Shown here piece after piece: positions 43,689-52,263 of a stretch of DNA of 64,000 bases. The DNA lies in contig QPLR01000004.1 of the NCBI GenBank assembly GCA_003665935.1, positions 124,001-188,000 on the forward strand. The letters are read 5' to 3'. Below the pieces are notes generated by a model. It was not told the origin of the DNA and searched no databases. It was given only the letters and a program-made list of their open reading frames with translations. Source of the stretch: Halobellus sp. Atlit-31R (GTDB lineage: Archaea; Halobacteriota; Halobacteria; Halobacteriales; Haloferacaceae). Position 1 is the stretch's first letter. Each line of letters opens with the position of its first letter. The translations under genes were made by a program, and so were the position numbers.

Positions 43689-45132
43689 TCAGCCCTTGAT
43701 GTTGGCGATGGGCTGCGTCCGAGCGACCTTTGTCGCGAGCCCGAGCGCGTCGCTGACGCGGACGACCTCGTCGACGTCTTTGTACGCCCCCGGTGCCTCC
43801 TCGGTCAGCGTACCGCCGGAGCGCGCTCGCACGGAGATACCCCGCTCGCGGAGCGTCCGCCGCAACTCGCTCGCGGAGTACTCCGCCTTCGCCTGCGTCC
43901 GCGACAGCACCCGGCCCGCCCCGTGCGCCGTCGACCCGAACGTGAGGTCGAGCGAGTTGTCGCCGCCGCAGAGCACGTACGACGACGTCCCCATACTGCC
44001 GGGAATGAACACGGGCTGGCCCACTGACCGGTACGCCTCGGGCACTTCCGGCCGGCTGGCGGGGAACGCGCGCGTCGCTCCCTTTCGGTGAACGAGGACC
44101 GTCTGCTCGTGACCGTCGACGCGGTGCCGCTCCTCTTTCGCGATGTTGTGGCAGACGTCGTAGACGAGTCTGACGTCGGTGACGCCGAAGCGGTCGGCGA
44201 ACACCTCTCTGACCGCCTGCGTCATCGCCTGCCGGTTCGCCCACGCGAAGTTCGCCGCCGCGTACATCGCAGCCCTGTAGTCCTCGGCGATACGCTCGCG
44301 CAACGGCGCGTAGATCAGCTGTCGGTCCGGAAGCGAGTCGGCGAGTTCCGGGAACGCTCGCTCGAAACGCCGGATGTACTCGGTGCAGATCTGGTGTCCG
44401 AGGCCGCGCGACCCCGAGTGGATCATCACGACGACGCGATCGGGGCGGAGCCCGAACACCGCAGCGGTCTCGGCGTCGTAGACGTCGGCGACCCGCTGGA
44501 CTTCCAGGAAGTGGTTCCCGGATCCGAGCGAGCCGAGCTGGCTGTGTCCGCGGTTCAGCGCCTCGGCCGGGACCTTCCGCGGACTGCCCGGCAGCCGCCC
44601 GTTCTCCTCGCAGTGTTCGAGGTCGGACGGCTCCGCGTGCCCGTGATCGCGCATCCACTCTAACCCCCGTCGGAGGATGCCTCTGAGGTCGTCCATATCC
44701 GTGTCGAGGTAGCCGCCCCTCCCGAGCCCGCACGGAATCGTCTCGTAGAGCTCCTCGGCGAGTTCCTCCTCACGCCCCTCGACGTCGGCGTACTCGAGCG
44801 GCGTTCGCAGGAGCCGGACGCCGCAGTTGATGTCGAAACCCGACGCCACCGGGGCTGATCACCCCCGTTTCCGCGTCGACGGCGGCCACGCCGCCGATGG
44901 GGAAACCGTACCCCTGGTGTCCGTCCGGGAGGACGACCGCGAACTTCCGGATGCCGGGCAGCGTGGCGACGTTTCGCCCCTGACGGAGGGTGCGGTCGTC
45001 GCCGTCTCTGAGCCCTGCGAGGAGCGCTTCAGACCCGTAGACGCGTACCGGGACGCGCATCTCGGCGTCCCGCGGGATCTCGTAGATGTTCGTTGCCACT
45101 TCCGCGAGTTGGATTTGCTCTGTCTCTGTCAT
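43689..45132 (-). pseudogene. rtcB: RtcB-type RNA ligase, apparently frameshifted
   Basis: Two overlapping frames together cover a complete RtcB. The N-terminal part (from 45132) contains ALPGIRK-type residues and [19 protein letters not shown]. The other part (to 43689) starts at [14 protein letters not shown] and carries the GHSQLGSLGSGNHFLEV, HSGSRGLG, CHNI-type and IPGSMGTSSYV blocks with the catalytic histidines. The join would fall at the sequence GGGTTTC (plus-strand 44836-44841, AAACCC): removing one base restores [11 protein letters not shown]. The shift lies in the motif with an essential Asp and Cys that bind metal. It is either a genuine inactivation, a sequencing error in a homopolymer or, least likely, recoding. 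An intact archease is nearby. Confidence 0.85.
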
Positions 45133-45393
45133 TCGTCTCTGTCGGTGTTCGGCTTCGTCGCTCTATTCTACCGGTCGGTTCCGTCGTCCGGCCCCCCCTC
45201 GTCGCCCCGTGCCGGAAGCAACGGCGCGTCGTCGGCTGCGCTGCCGCCCCGGCGCTCGGCCCCGGTCCGGATCGATTCGACTCCTGTCGGCCCCGATTGC
45301 AGGTGCCTGTACGAAGTCGACCACCGTAAAGTCTCACCCTGGGACCGCTTCGTCGGGGGAACGTTAACGGGCGATGCCGCCGTTGGTCGAGAT

Positions 45394-46035
45394 ATGACCG
45401 ACCAGCCTTCGGACCTCGTCACGATTCCGATCGACGGGGTCGAACTCGAAGGGGAACTGATCGTTCCGGACGGGGCTGCCGGACTCGTCGTCTTCGCTCA
45501 CGGGAGCGGCAGCAGCCGACACAGTCCGCGGAACACCTTCGTCGCCGAGGTGCTGCGTCGCCACGGCGTGGGCACGCTCCTCTTCGATCTGCTCACCGAA
45601 GACGAGGACCGCGAGTACGAGACGCGCTTCGACATCGACCTCCTGACCGCGCGACTCGACAGCGCGACCGAGTGGCTTCGGGCGCGCGAGGCGACGCGGG
45701 ACCTGCGCGTCGGCTACTTCGGGTCGAGCACGGGCGCGGCCGCAGCTCTCCGTGCAGCGGCCCGTCGCGGCGACGACGTCGACGCCGTCGTCTCGCGTGG
45801 CGGCCGCGTCGACCTCGCCGCCGAGCGACTGCCCGACGTCACGGCCCCGACGCTCTTCGTCGTCGGCGGTGCGGACACGCAGGTGCTCGCGCTCAACCGC
45901 GACGCGCTGACCGAGCTCACCTGCGAGAAGGAACTGGAGGTCGTCGAAGGCGCCGGGCACCTCTTCGAGGGCTCGGGCGAACTCGAAACGGTCGCCGAAC
46001 TCGCCGCCGAGTGGTTCGAGAGGCACCTCGCGTGA
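45394..46035 (+). CDS. Alpha/beta hydrolase (dienelactone-hydrolase-like)
   Basis: The protein has 213 residues from MTDQPSDLV. FAHGSGSSRHSPRN is the oxyanion region, GYFGSSTGAAAAL is the nucleophile elbow (Ser in G-S-S-T-G), LFVVGGADTQVLALN carries the Asp, and GAGHLF the catalytic His. No signal peptide is present. In several haloarchaea and bacteria this type of hydrolase is encoded beside or fused with a phosphoribosyltransferase. Here the next gene is a PRPP synthetase-like gene 53 bases downstream, which may indicate a shared nucleotide-related role; substrate unknown. Confidence 0.85.
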   Translation: MTDQPSDLVTIPIDGVELEGELIVPDGAAGLVVFAHGSGSSRHSPRNTFVAEVLRRHGVGTLLFDLLTEDEDREYETRFDIDLLTARLDSATEWLRAREATRDLRVGYFGSSTGAAAALRAAARRGDDVDAVVSRGGRVDLAAERLPDVTAPTLFVVGGADTQVLALNRDALTELTCEKELEVVEGAGHLFEGSGELETVAELAAEWFERHLA

Positions 46036-46087
46036 CCCCGCTGTTGGAGCCGCGCTGTCGCAGCCGCACCTCTTTCGCCGGAGGGTC

Positions 46088-46942
46088 GTGACCGTGGAGC
46101 CGCTCGTGACGCCGAGTGCGGAACACCTCGACGTCGACGCCCGCCGGCTGGCGTCGCACCCGCAGAACGGCACTCGGGCGTTCCCGGACGGAGAGGTGTA
46201 CGTGCAGCTCCCGGCACTCGACGACGCCGACGAGGTGGTGGTGATCCACTCCGGGCAGCCGACGCCGAACCGCGGGCTGGCGTATCTCTACGGGGCGCTT
46301 TCGGCGCTCGCCGACCGCGACCACGCAGTCTCGGTCCTGTTCACCTACGTTCCGTACGGCCGCCAGGACGAGGCGTTCTACGAGGGAACGCTCAACTACG
46401 CCCGCTCGATCTGCCGCCTGCTGTCCCGCCACTACGACGTCGAGCGGATCTACGCCGTGGACCCGCACTTCGGCCACCGCGAGTGGGTCAGCGAGGTCCC
46501 GCTGTCGGTGCTGCGGGCGTTCCCGCACCTCCGGCAGCAGATCGAGATGGACGACTACGTCGTCGTCGGTCCGGATCTCGGTGCTGTCGAGCGCTTCGGC
46601 GTGCCGGGCTTCGAGAAGGAGCGCGCGGGCGCAGCCGACGTGACGCTCTCCGGCGACCTCCCGGTCGACGGCCGGAACGTCCTCGTGTTCGACGACCTCA
46701 TCGCGACCGGCACGACGATGGTCCGGGCGTTCCACCGGCTGAAAACTCAGGGTGCGAAAACGGTGCAGGCGGCCGCCGTCCACGGTGTCCTCCCGGACGG
46801 CGTCCAGCGGGTGCGTGACGCGTACGACGCACTCCACCTCACGAACACGATCGAACGCGACGCGGCGACTGTCGGCATCGAGCCGGTACTGCGGCCCGTC
46901 TTTGCTGGCGACGACGGTCCGGCGACGTCCGATCGCCAGTGA
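46088..46942 (+). CDS. Ribose-phosphate pyrophosphokinase-like protein
   Basis: The protein has 284 residues, beginning with a GTG (a second GTG lies 2 codons later). PYGRQDEAFYEGTLNYA matches the flexible RQD loop of PRPP synthetases, DPHF the catalytic region and DDLIATGTTM the PRPP-binding motif (the Asp pair contacts ribose). The N-terminal strand is poorer than in standard Prs and the length slightly short, so it may be a paralogue with another specificity or a non-catalytic subunit. It pairs with the alpha/beta hydrolase gene upstream. Confidence 0.8.
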   Translation: MTVEPLVTPSAEHLDVDARRLASHPQNGTRAFPDGEVYVQLPALDDADEVVVIHSGQPTPNRGLAYLYGALSALADRDHAVSVLFTYVPYGRQDEAFYEGTLNYARSICRLLSRHYDVERIYAVDPHFGHREWVSEVPLSVLRAFPHLRQQIEMDDYVVVGPDLGAVERFGVPGFEKERAGAADVTLSGDLPVDGRNVLVFDDLIATGTTMVRAFHRLKTQGAKTVQAAAVHGVLPDGVQRVRDAYDALHLTNTIERDAATVGIEPVLRPVFAGDDGPATSDRQ

Positions 46943-47021
46943 GAGAGAGCGGTGACGGGTCGCTCGCCGCCGAGGCCCGCTGTAGAGAGGATTTATGCCA
47001 CTGGTCGACGAACGTCGAGCT

Positions 47022-47480
47022 ATGGCGCTGGACGTTGAGACGCCGGCCCCGCCGGACCTGACGAACCGCCCGCTGCCGAGCGCGGTCGACGTCGACGCGG
47101 TCGAGGACGCCGAGGTGCTGCGACGAGCCGAACTGGAGGACCTGTTCCGCGAGGGAGCCTGGCACGAAGCGTTCCAGGAGTGGGCCGAGTACACGGACCT
47201 GACCGGCTCGGAGTTCCGGGCGCTCCGAGACGCGGGCGTCTTCGAGCGACTGGACTTCTACTGGGACCCCGCAGACGCGCGGCTCCGGTTCGAGGTGCCG
47301 GAGCTCCCGGCGGAACTGGCACGCCGAGACCTCGCCGCTTACGCCGACACGGAGCTCACGGACCTCTGTCAGACCGTGATCGAACTCCTCGCGGACGCGT
47401 ACGTCGACTGGAACGACGACGAGTCGCCGCTGGACTACTGGAGCGAGGAGGTCTTCAGCGACCAGACGCCGCCGGAGTGA
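47022..47480 (+). CDS. Haloarchaeal hypothetical protein
   Basis: The protein has 152 residues; the ATG at 47022 has a TATA-like TTTAT centred 28 bases before it, matching leaderless expression. The acidic helical sequence includes ELEDLFREGAWHEAFQEWAEYTDL and YVDWNDDESPLDYWSEEVFSD, rich in Trp/Asp/Glu. No domain is recognised. Its position next to a PRPP synthetase-like gene is probably coincidental. Confidence 0.65.
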   Translation: MALDVETPAPPDLTNRPLPSAVDVDAVEDAEVLRRAELEDLFREGAWHEAFQEWAEYTDLTGSEFRALRDAGVFERLDFYWDPADARLRFEVPELPAELARRDLAAYADTELTDLCQTVIELLADAYVDWNDDESPLDYWSEEVFSDQTPPE

Positions 47481-47556
47481 GGATGCGACTGCGTGCCCCC
47501 CCTCCCGTCGTGTGCGGGCACGCCGCGACCGATGCAACATTCACGAGCTACTAGGT

Positions 47557-47691
47557 ATGAGCGAGCAAGACACCGACACAGAGGAGCTACCGTACCAGTG
47601 TGAACTGTGCGACGAGCGGTTCGCGACCCGCGAGCAGTTGCGGGATCACGTCTGGGAGTTCCACGAGATGGGCGGCGACATCCCGCCGTAG
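47557..47691 (+). CDS. Single C2H2 zinc-finger small protein (short ORF)
   Basis: The protein has 44 residues. An acidic start (MSEQDTDTEELPYQ) is followed by one finger: C-E-L-C, 12 residues, then H-x4-H (DHVWEFH). It closely resembles the other C2H2 micro-protein in this window in finger spacing, but not in its N-terminus. It follows the preceding gene by 76 bases. Haloarchaeal single-finger proteins can act as regulators through protein contacts or DNA; its target is unknown. Confidence 0.75.
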   Translation: MSEQDTDTEELPYQCELCDERFATREQLRDHVWEFHEMGGDIPP

Positions 47692-47877
47692 CCACCGGAT
47701 CCACGATCGGCACGTCGTCGCGGACGCCCGCCGGCAGTACGTCTGACGTACCGCCCCGTTCAGAAGTGATTACGTCGCCCGCTGTACGGTGTGACGGCCG
47801 CCCTGTCGAGTAACCCGAGCCTGTTCGGCGAGGTCGTGTCGCTAACAATGTGAGTCGACCGCCTCGATTCGAACGCA

Positions 47878-48339
47878 ATGGGACCCGAAGAGAACAAAGC
47901 GATCGTGCGGCGAATCGTCGACGAAGCGTGGAACGAACAGGATCTCGACGTCATCGACGAACTCTACAGCGACGGGTACGTCGGACACTGGTATCTCCCC
48001 GGTGGCGAGGACAGCGACCGCGAGGATCTGAAGGGGTTTATGCAGGAGGTCTTCGACGGCTTCGCGAACTACGAGATGAACCTCGAGTTTCTCGTGGCCG
48101 AAGACGACCTCGTCACTGCCGGCTTCACGAGTGAGGGCGACCACGAGGGCGAGTTTATGGGGATCCCGCCCAGCGAGACGGCGGAGCCCGGCAACCCGAC
48201 CCCCGGACACGCCACGTACCGGATCGAGGACGGCCAAGTCGTCGAAGCCTGGTCCACGTGGGACGCGCTCGGGCTGATGCAGGAGCTCGGGGCGCTTCCG
48301 GAGGACCTCTCGTCGGTGGCTCTGTCGGCGGACGACTGA
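47878..48339 (+). CDS. SnoaL-like ester cyclase/polyketide cyclase family protein
   Basis: The protein has 153 residues with the NTF2-like SnoaL cone. NKAIVRRIVDEAWNEQDLDVIDELYSDGYVGH is the helical start, followed by strands around FVAEDDLVTAGFTSEGDHEGEF and ATYRIEDGQVVEAWSTWDALGLMQELG. It lacks a biosynthetic neighbourhood. Members of this family often have no proven enzyme activity, so the call is at family level only. Confidence 0.8.
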   Translation: MGPEENKAIVRRIVDEAWNEQDLDVIDELYSDGYVGHWYLPGGEDSDREDLKGFMQEVFDGFANYEMNLEFLVAEDDLVTAGFTSEGDHEGEFMGIPPSETAEPGNPTPGHATYRIEDGQVVEAWSTWDALGLMQELGALPEDLSSVALSADD

Positions 48340-48373
48340 CTCCCGCACTCGTGGACGGCCGGCGCGAGCGCGG

Positions 48374-48763
48374 TCAGTCTGTCGTCACCACTTCGAGCGA
48401 GCGCGTCCGCGGGCCGTCGCACTCGACGAACAGAACCGACTGCCACGTTCCGAGGTCGAGGTCGCCGTCGACGACCGGGACGGAGACGCTCTCGCCGAGG
48501 AGCATCGCCCGCAGGTGGGCGTCGGCGTTGTCGTCGATCTCGTCGTGCTCGTAGCCGCCGTCGCGCGGAACTACGTAGTCGAGCGCCCGCTCGATGTCGC
48601 CGCGGAGGCGCTGTTCGTTCTCGTTGACGACGACGCCCGCCGTCGTGTGTGGCACGAAAACTGTGCACACGCCGCTACCGAGGCCGTCGGGGACCGCCGC
48701 GGCGACCTTCGCGGTGACGTCGACGACCGCGACGCGCGCTCTCGTTTTGACCTGAATCGACAT
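48374..48763 (-). CDS. yjbQ: YjbQ/UPF0047 family protein
   Basis: The protein has 129 residues from MSIQVKTRARV; longer in-frame upstream sequence is not protein-like. VFVPHTTAGVVVNENEQ, HDEIDDNADAHLRAMLLG and SVLFVECDGPRTRSLEVV are family blocks. Conserved His/Glu/Asp residues form the trimer active site. YjbQ has secondary thiamine-phosphate synthase activity reported in Escherichia coli; its archaeal role is unproven. Confidence 0.88.
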   Translation of the reverse strand: MSIQVKTRARVAVVDVTAKVAAAVPDGLGSGVCTVFVPHTTAGVVVNENEQRLRGDIERALDYVVPRDGGYEHDEIDDNADAHLRAMLLGESVSVPVVDGDLDLGTWQSVLFVECDGPRTRSLEVVTTD

Positions 48764-48844
48764 AGCCGCGTATACGTCGGCGGGGGTGATCAGTCTACTC
48801 CGTCCCCTCTGTGCGCTGGATGTACCGGCCGACCCACGAATGGA

Positions 48845-48850
48845 TTTATT
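48845..48850 (+). promoter_or_regulatory. TATA-like box of the 47-residue small gene
   Basis: TTTATT is centred about 28 bases before the ATG at 48876, a leaderless arrangement. Confidence 0.45.
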
Positions 48851-48875
48851 GAGCTGACGCGCGTCAGTGTAGGTG

Positions 48876-49019
48876 ATGCCCCGAACGATAGAGATCAGCG
48901 AGCAACTCGCCGAACGCATCGAAGGCCACCTCGAAGACGACGAGACGATCCCCGAGTTCGTCGAGGAACTGGTCGCAATCTACGAGCAGGAGGGCCGGTT
49001 CCTGCAGGAAGGCGCGTAA
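48876..49019 (+). CDS. Small haloarchaeal DUF7557-like protein
   Basis: A 47-residue ORF, PRTIEISEQLAERIEGHLED then PEFVEELVAIYEQEGRFLQ, resembling the ribbon-helix-helix-like small proteins common in haloarchaea. A TATA-like TTTATT (48845-48850) is centred about 28 bases before the ATG, supporting a leaderless gene. No toxin or other partner gene is nearby. It might bind DNA as a dimer, but that is inferred from the predicted strand-helix-helix pattern alone. Confidence 0.65.
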   Translation: MPRTIEISEQLAERIEGHLEDDETIPEFVEELVAIYEQEGRFLQEGA

Positions 49020-49120
49020 CCTCGTTCGCACCGCCGCCCGCGCGTGGAAACGGTCGATTACGGACGTCGCCAGGGGGGAAGCCTCCGACTTACTATCTTG
49101 TGGCATCCGATAGCTCGACT

Positions 49121-49732
49121 ATGGATCGGAGCGCGAACGGCATCACGCGACGCGGACTCCTCCGAGCGGCCGCGGGAGCCGGTGCTGTCGCGGGCGCGAG
49201 CGGGACCGCGGCAGCGCAGGAGGGAACGACCCACAACGTCGATATGACCGACGAACTGATCTTCGACCCCGATTCGATCACGATCGCGCCCGGCGACACG
49301 ATCGTCTGGGGGAACGTCGGCAACATCGGCCACTCGGTCACCGCCTACGAGGACGACATCCCCGAGGAGGCAGAGTACTTCGCCTCGGGCGGCTTCGACG
49401 CCGAGGACCCGGCGCGGAGCGCGTACAGAGCCGGCGTCCCGGAGAGCGGCGACGTCCCCGGCGGCGACTCGTACCGACACACCTTCGAGGTCGAGGGCAC
49501 CTACGACTACTTCTGTGTCCCCCACGAGGCCGTCGGGATGATCGCGAGCGTCGACGTCGTCCCCGGCGGTGCGACGCCCGAGCCGAGCGGTCCGCCCGTA
49601 CCGTCCGTTCCGGACGCGGCCAAGACGCTTCTCGTGACGGTCACCGGCGCGTTCGTCGCCGTCCTCGCGCTCGCGTACTTCTTCATCAAGTACGGCGGCG
49701 ACTACGAGATGGTAGAGGAGAGCGAACGGTGA
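49121..49732 (+). CDS. Halocyanin-type membrane-anchored copper protein
   Basis: The protein has 203 residues. A twin-arginine signal (TRRGLLRAAAGAGAVAGASG, residues 9-28) precedes a plastocyanin-like domain. His71 (NIGHSV), Cys132, His135 and Met140 (YFCVPHEAVGM) are complete type 1 copper ligands. A Pro/Gly-rich linker and a C-terminal transmembrane segment (LLVTVTGAFVAVLALAYFFI) anchor it on the outer face of the membrane, opposite to the usual N-terminal lipid anchor. It carries electrons between membrane complexes. A TATA-like CTTACTAT lies about 29 bases before the ATG. Confidence 0.93.
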   Translation: MDRSANGITRRGLLRAAAGAGAVAGASGTAAAQEGTTHNVDMTDELIFDPDSITIAPGDTIVWGNVGNIGHSVTAYEDDIPEEAEYFASGGFDAEDPARSAYRAGVPESGDVPGGDSYRHTFEVEGTYDYFCVPHEAVGMIASVDVVPGGATPEPSGPPVPSVPDAAKTLLVTVTGAFVAVLALAYFFIKYGGDYEMVEESER

Positions 49733-49766
49733 CCGCCGGTGGAGGTACGCCCCGGCGTCGGGTCCC

Positions 49767-50774
49767 TCACAGAATCTCGCGGAACGCGTCGACGACCCGC
49801 TCGTTGTCCGCCGGGCGCGCGGTGGTCAAGCGGAGGTAGCCGGGGCCGAGTCGATCGTCGTCGAGCGGTCTGACGTGGATGCCCCGCTCACGGAGGCTGG
49901 CGGCGACTGCGCTCGCGTCGTGCGGGCTGACGTCCGCGAGGAAGAAGTACGTCTCCGTCGGGAACGTGGTGACGCCGAGCGACCGCAGTTCAGCAGCTAG
50001 CTGGTCGGTCCACGAGCGCAACCGACCGATCCGCTCGCGGATCTTCGCCTCGTGTTCGAGCGTCGCGAGCGCGGCCGCCTGGCTCGGCCGCGCCAGCGGA
50101 TAGGCGTCGTTGCTCGCGTTCAGGTCGGCCGTGATCGGCGCAGGGAGGATCGCGTAGCCGACACGGAAGCCGGCCAGACTGTGCGCTTTCGACAGCGTCC
50201 GGGTCACGAGCAGATTGTCGTAGTCGGGCACGCGGTCTGCGACCGGGTCGTCGACGAAGTCCACGAACGCCTCGTCGACGAGGAACCGCGTCTTCGGATG
50301 CTGCTCTAGGAGGGCGGGCAACGCATCCATCTCGATCCCGCTCCCGTTCGGGTTGTTCGGATTGACGATCACCGCGAGCGTCGTCTCCTCCGGGAGGTCG
50401 AGATCCCGAAGGTCGAACCGGAAGTCCTCGTCGGGATCGAGTCTCGTTTCGGTGTAGCTGTCTGCGAGCTCCGGAAACAGCGGATAGGTCGGCGTCAGCA
50501 GGTGGACCTGCCCGCCGAACCGGTCGAACAGCTGTCGCAGAATCAGCTCGGAGCCGGCGTTGACGTGGACGTGGGCCGTCGACACGCCGACGTGGTCGGC
50601 GATCCGCTCCCGCAGTGGCGCGGAGTACGCCTCGGTGTAGTGGTTGCTCCGCGGCAGCTCCGCTCGGGCGGCGACGACCGCCTCCTCGAGCGGGGGGAGC
50701 GGATTCTCACACAGGAGAAGCGAGATTCCCTCGACGCCAGCGCCGCCTTTCTCCGTCGTCGACTCGCGGGCCAT
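49767..50774 (-). CDS. Histidinol-phosphate aminotransferase-like enzyme (class I/II)
   Basis: The protein has 335 residues. NPNNPNGSG (aromatic pocket and Asn), DEAFVDF (Asp contacting PLP), TLSKAHSLAGFRVGYA (Schiff-base Lys) and the final Arg-containing strand are conserved. The start at 50774 is preferred to one 8 codons upstream because an AT-rich TTTTGTTATGG element lies about 30 bases before it. Haloarchaeal relatives include HisC and cobalamin-pathway CobD/CobC-type aminotransferases; the sequence alone does not settle the substrate. It is monocistronic. Confidence 0.82.
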   Translation of the reverse strand: MARESTTEKGGAGVEGISLLLCENPLPPLEEAVVAARAELPRSNHYTEAYSAPLRERIADHVGVSTAHVHVNAGSELILRQLFDRFGGQVHLLTPTYPLFPELADSYTETRLDPDEDFRFDLRDLDLPEETTLAVIVNPNNPNGSGIEMDALPALLEQHPKTRFLVDEAFVDFVDDPVADRVPDYDNLLVTRTLSKAHSLAGFRVGYAILPAPITADLNASNDAYPLARPSQAAALATLEHEAKIRERIGRLRSWTDQLAAELRSLGVTTFPTETYFFLADVSPHDASAVAASLRERGIHVRPLDDDRLGPGYLRLTTARPADNERVVDAFREIL

Positions 50775-50891
50775 ACTCACAGTACGACGGCTGGCCATAA
50801 CAAAACTGCTACGCGGGGGAGACGCGATCTCGGAGCCGACGACGCTGCGTGCCAAAGTTAATACCCGATAGCTATCAATTTCAGACCGCAT

Positions 50892-51773
50892 ATGCTTCCA
50901 CTCCAGCCAGGGGTTCCTCTCGATCCACAGCAGTACGTCCCGGCCATCGTCAGCGCGATCTCGACAGTCGCCCTGTTCGTCGTCGCCTTCGTCGTCATCT
51001 ACCTCGTCGGGCGATACTTCCTCACCCGCGCGGTGAGCGGCGGGCTCAGGCGGCGCGGCGTCGACGAGACGATCGTCGGCCTCGCCGTGAGTACGACCGT
51101 CGTCGTCACTGCGGCCGTGGGCGTCGCGCTCGCTGCGACCATCGCCGGGTTCGGGGTCGTCCTCGCTGCGTTCGCCACCCTGGCCGGTGCCCTCGCGCTC
51201 GCGGTCGGCTTCGCCGCGCAGGACCTCATCGCCAACTTCGTCGCCGGCGTGTTCATCATCCAGGACGAACCGTTCGCCGTCGGCGACTGGATCGAGTGGG
51301 ACGGCAACGCCGGGGTGGTCCGCGAGATCCAACTGCGGGTGACGAAACTGGACACCTTCGACAACGAACTCCTCACGGTTCCGAACAGCGACCTCGCGAA
51401 CGCGGCCGTCGTCAACAACGTCGCCAACGAGAAGCGACGGGTGCAGGTCGGCTTCGGCATCGGATACGACGACGACATCGAGCAGGCGCGGGACGCCATC
51501 ACCGAGGAGGGGGCGGCGATCGAGGGGGTCCTCGACGACCCCGAACCCACCGCGCCCGTCACAGAGCTCGGCGACTCGGCGGTCGTCCTCTCGGGCCGAC
51601 TCTGGATCGACCCGGACGAGAGCAGCTACGGCGCGGTTCGGTCACAGTTCGTCGAGGCGGTAAAGCGTCGCTTCGACGCCGAGGGTGTCGATATGCCTTA
51701 CCCCAACACCGAACTCTCCGGGGCGATCGCGGTAGCGAACGACGACCAGCCGGTCGAGGCCGTCACGGACTGA
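50892..51773 (+). CDS. MscS-family mechanosensitive channel
   Basis: The protein has 293 residues. Three transmembrane helices (about 18-40, 68-90, 92-115) are followed by the pore-lining glycine/alanine pattern GALALAVGFAAQDLIANFVAGVFI, then the beta domain with DWIEWDGNAGVVREIQLRVTKLDTFDNELLTVPNS, a family hallmark, and a helical C-terminal domain. It releases osmolytes on hypo-osmotic shock. Confidence 0.93.
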   Translation: MLPLQPGVPLDPQQYVPAIVSAISTVALFVVAFVVIYLVGRYFLTRAVSGGLRRRGVDETIVGLAVSTTVVVTAAVGVALAATIAGFGVVLAAFATLAGALALAVGFAAQDLIANFVAGVFIIQDEPFAVGDWIEWDGNAGVVREIQLRVTKLDTFDNELLTVPNSDLANAAVVNNVANEKRRVQVGFGIGYDDDIEQARDAITEEGAAIEGVLDDPEPTAPVTELGDSAVVLSGRLWIDPDESSYGAVRSQFVEAVKRRFDAEGVDMPYPNTELSGAIAVANDDQPVEAVTD

Positions 51774-51863
51774 CCGCTGCCTCGACCCGGCCACGAGTCC
51801 GGAGTCGCTGGTCGCACGATCGTATTTATACCTCTCGCAGACAACCTTCGAGGTGGTGATCGT

Positions 51864-52244
51864 ATGCCAAAGCCAGACCGAACGCGACAGACCCCCGGCA
51901 GTACACGGACTCGCGACCGCCCGACGAACGGAGAGACCGCGGCGCTCCCGGTCGACGTGGCCGACCGCGGCGACCGGTTCCTCGTCTCCGCCGACCTCCC
52001 GGGCTTCCGAACGCAGGACATCGACGTCACCGTCCGCAAGGACAGACTCCGGATCGTCGCCGACCCCGCCGAGGAGACCGACGGCACCTACCGTCGGCGG
52101 GAGCGCGGGTCGGGGACGCGACGGCGCGTGATCCGCCTCCCCGAACCGGTCGACGAGAAACACGTCTCGGCGTCTTACACCGACGGCATCCTGTGGATCA
52201 CGCTGAAGAAACGGGCACAACCCAAGCGCGTCGAGATCCAGTGA
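51864..52244 (+). CDS. Hsp20/alpha-crystallin family small heat-shock protein
   Basis: The protein has 126 residues. After an acidic N-terminal tail, FLVSADLPGFRTQDIDVTVR and LRIVAD begin the alpha-crystallin domain, SYTDGILWITL ends it, and the C-terminus carries a V-E-I motif (IXI-like) used for oligomer contacts. It prevents aggregation of unfolded proteins. The second Hsp20 gene lies 1.2 kb away. Confidence 0.87.
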   Translation: MPKPDRTRQTPGSTRTRDRPTNGETAALPVDVADRGDRFLVSADLPGFRTQDIDVTVRKDRLRIVADPAEETDGTYRRRERGSGTRRRVIRLPEPVDEKHVSASYTDGILWITLKKRAQPKRVEIQ

Positions 52245-52263
52245 CGGCGGGGGACCGTCCGAG

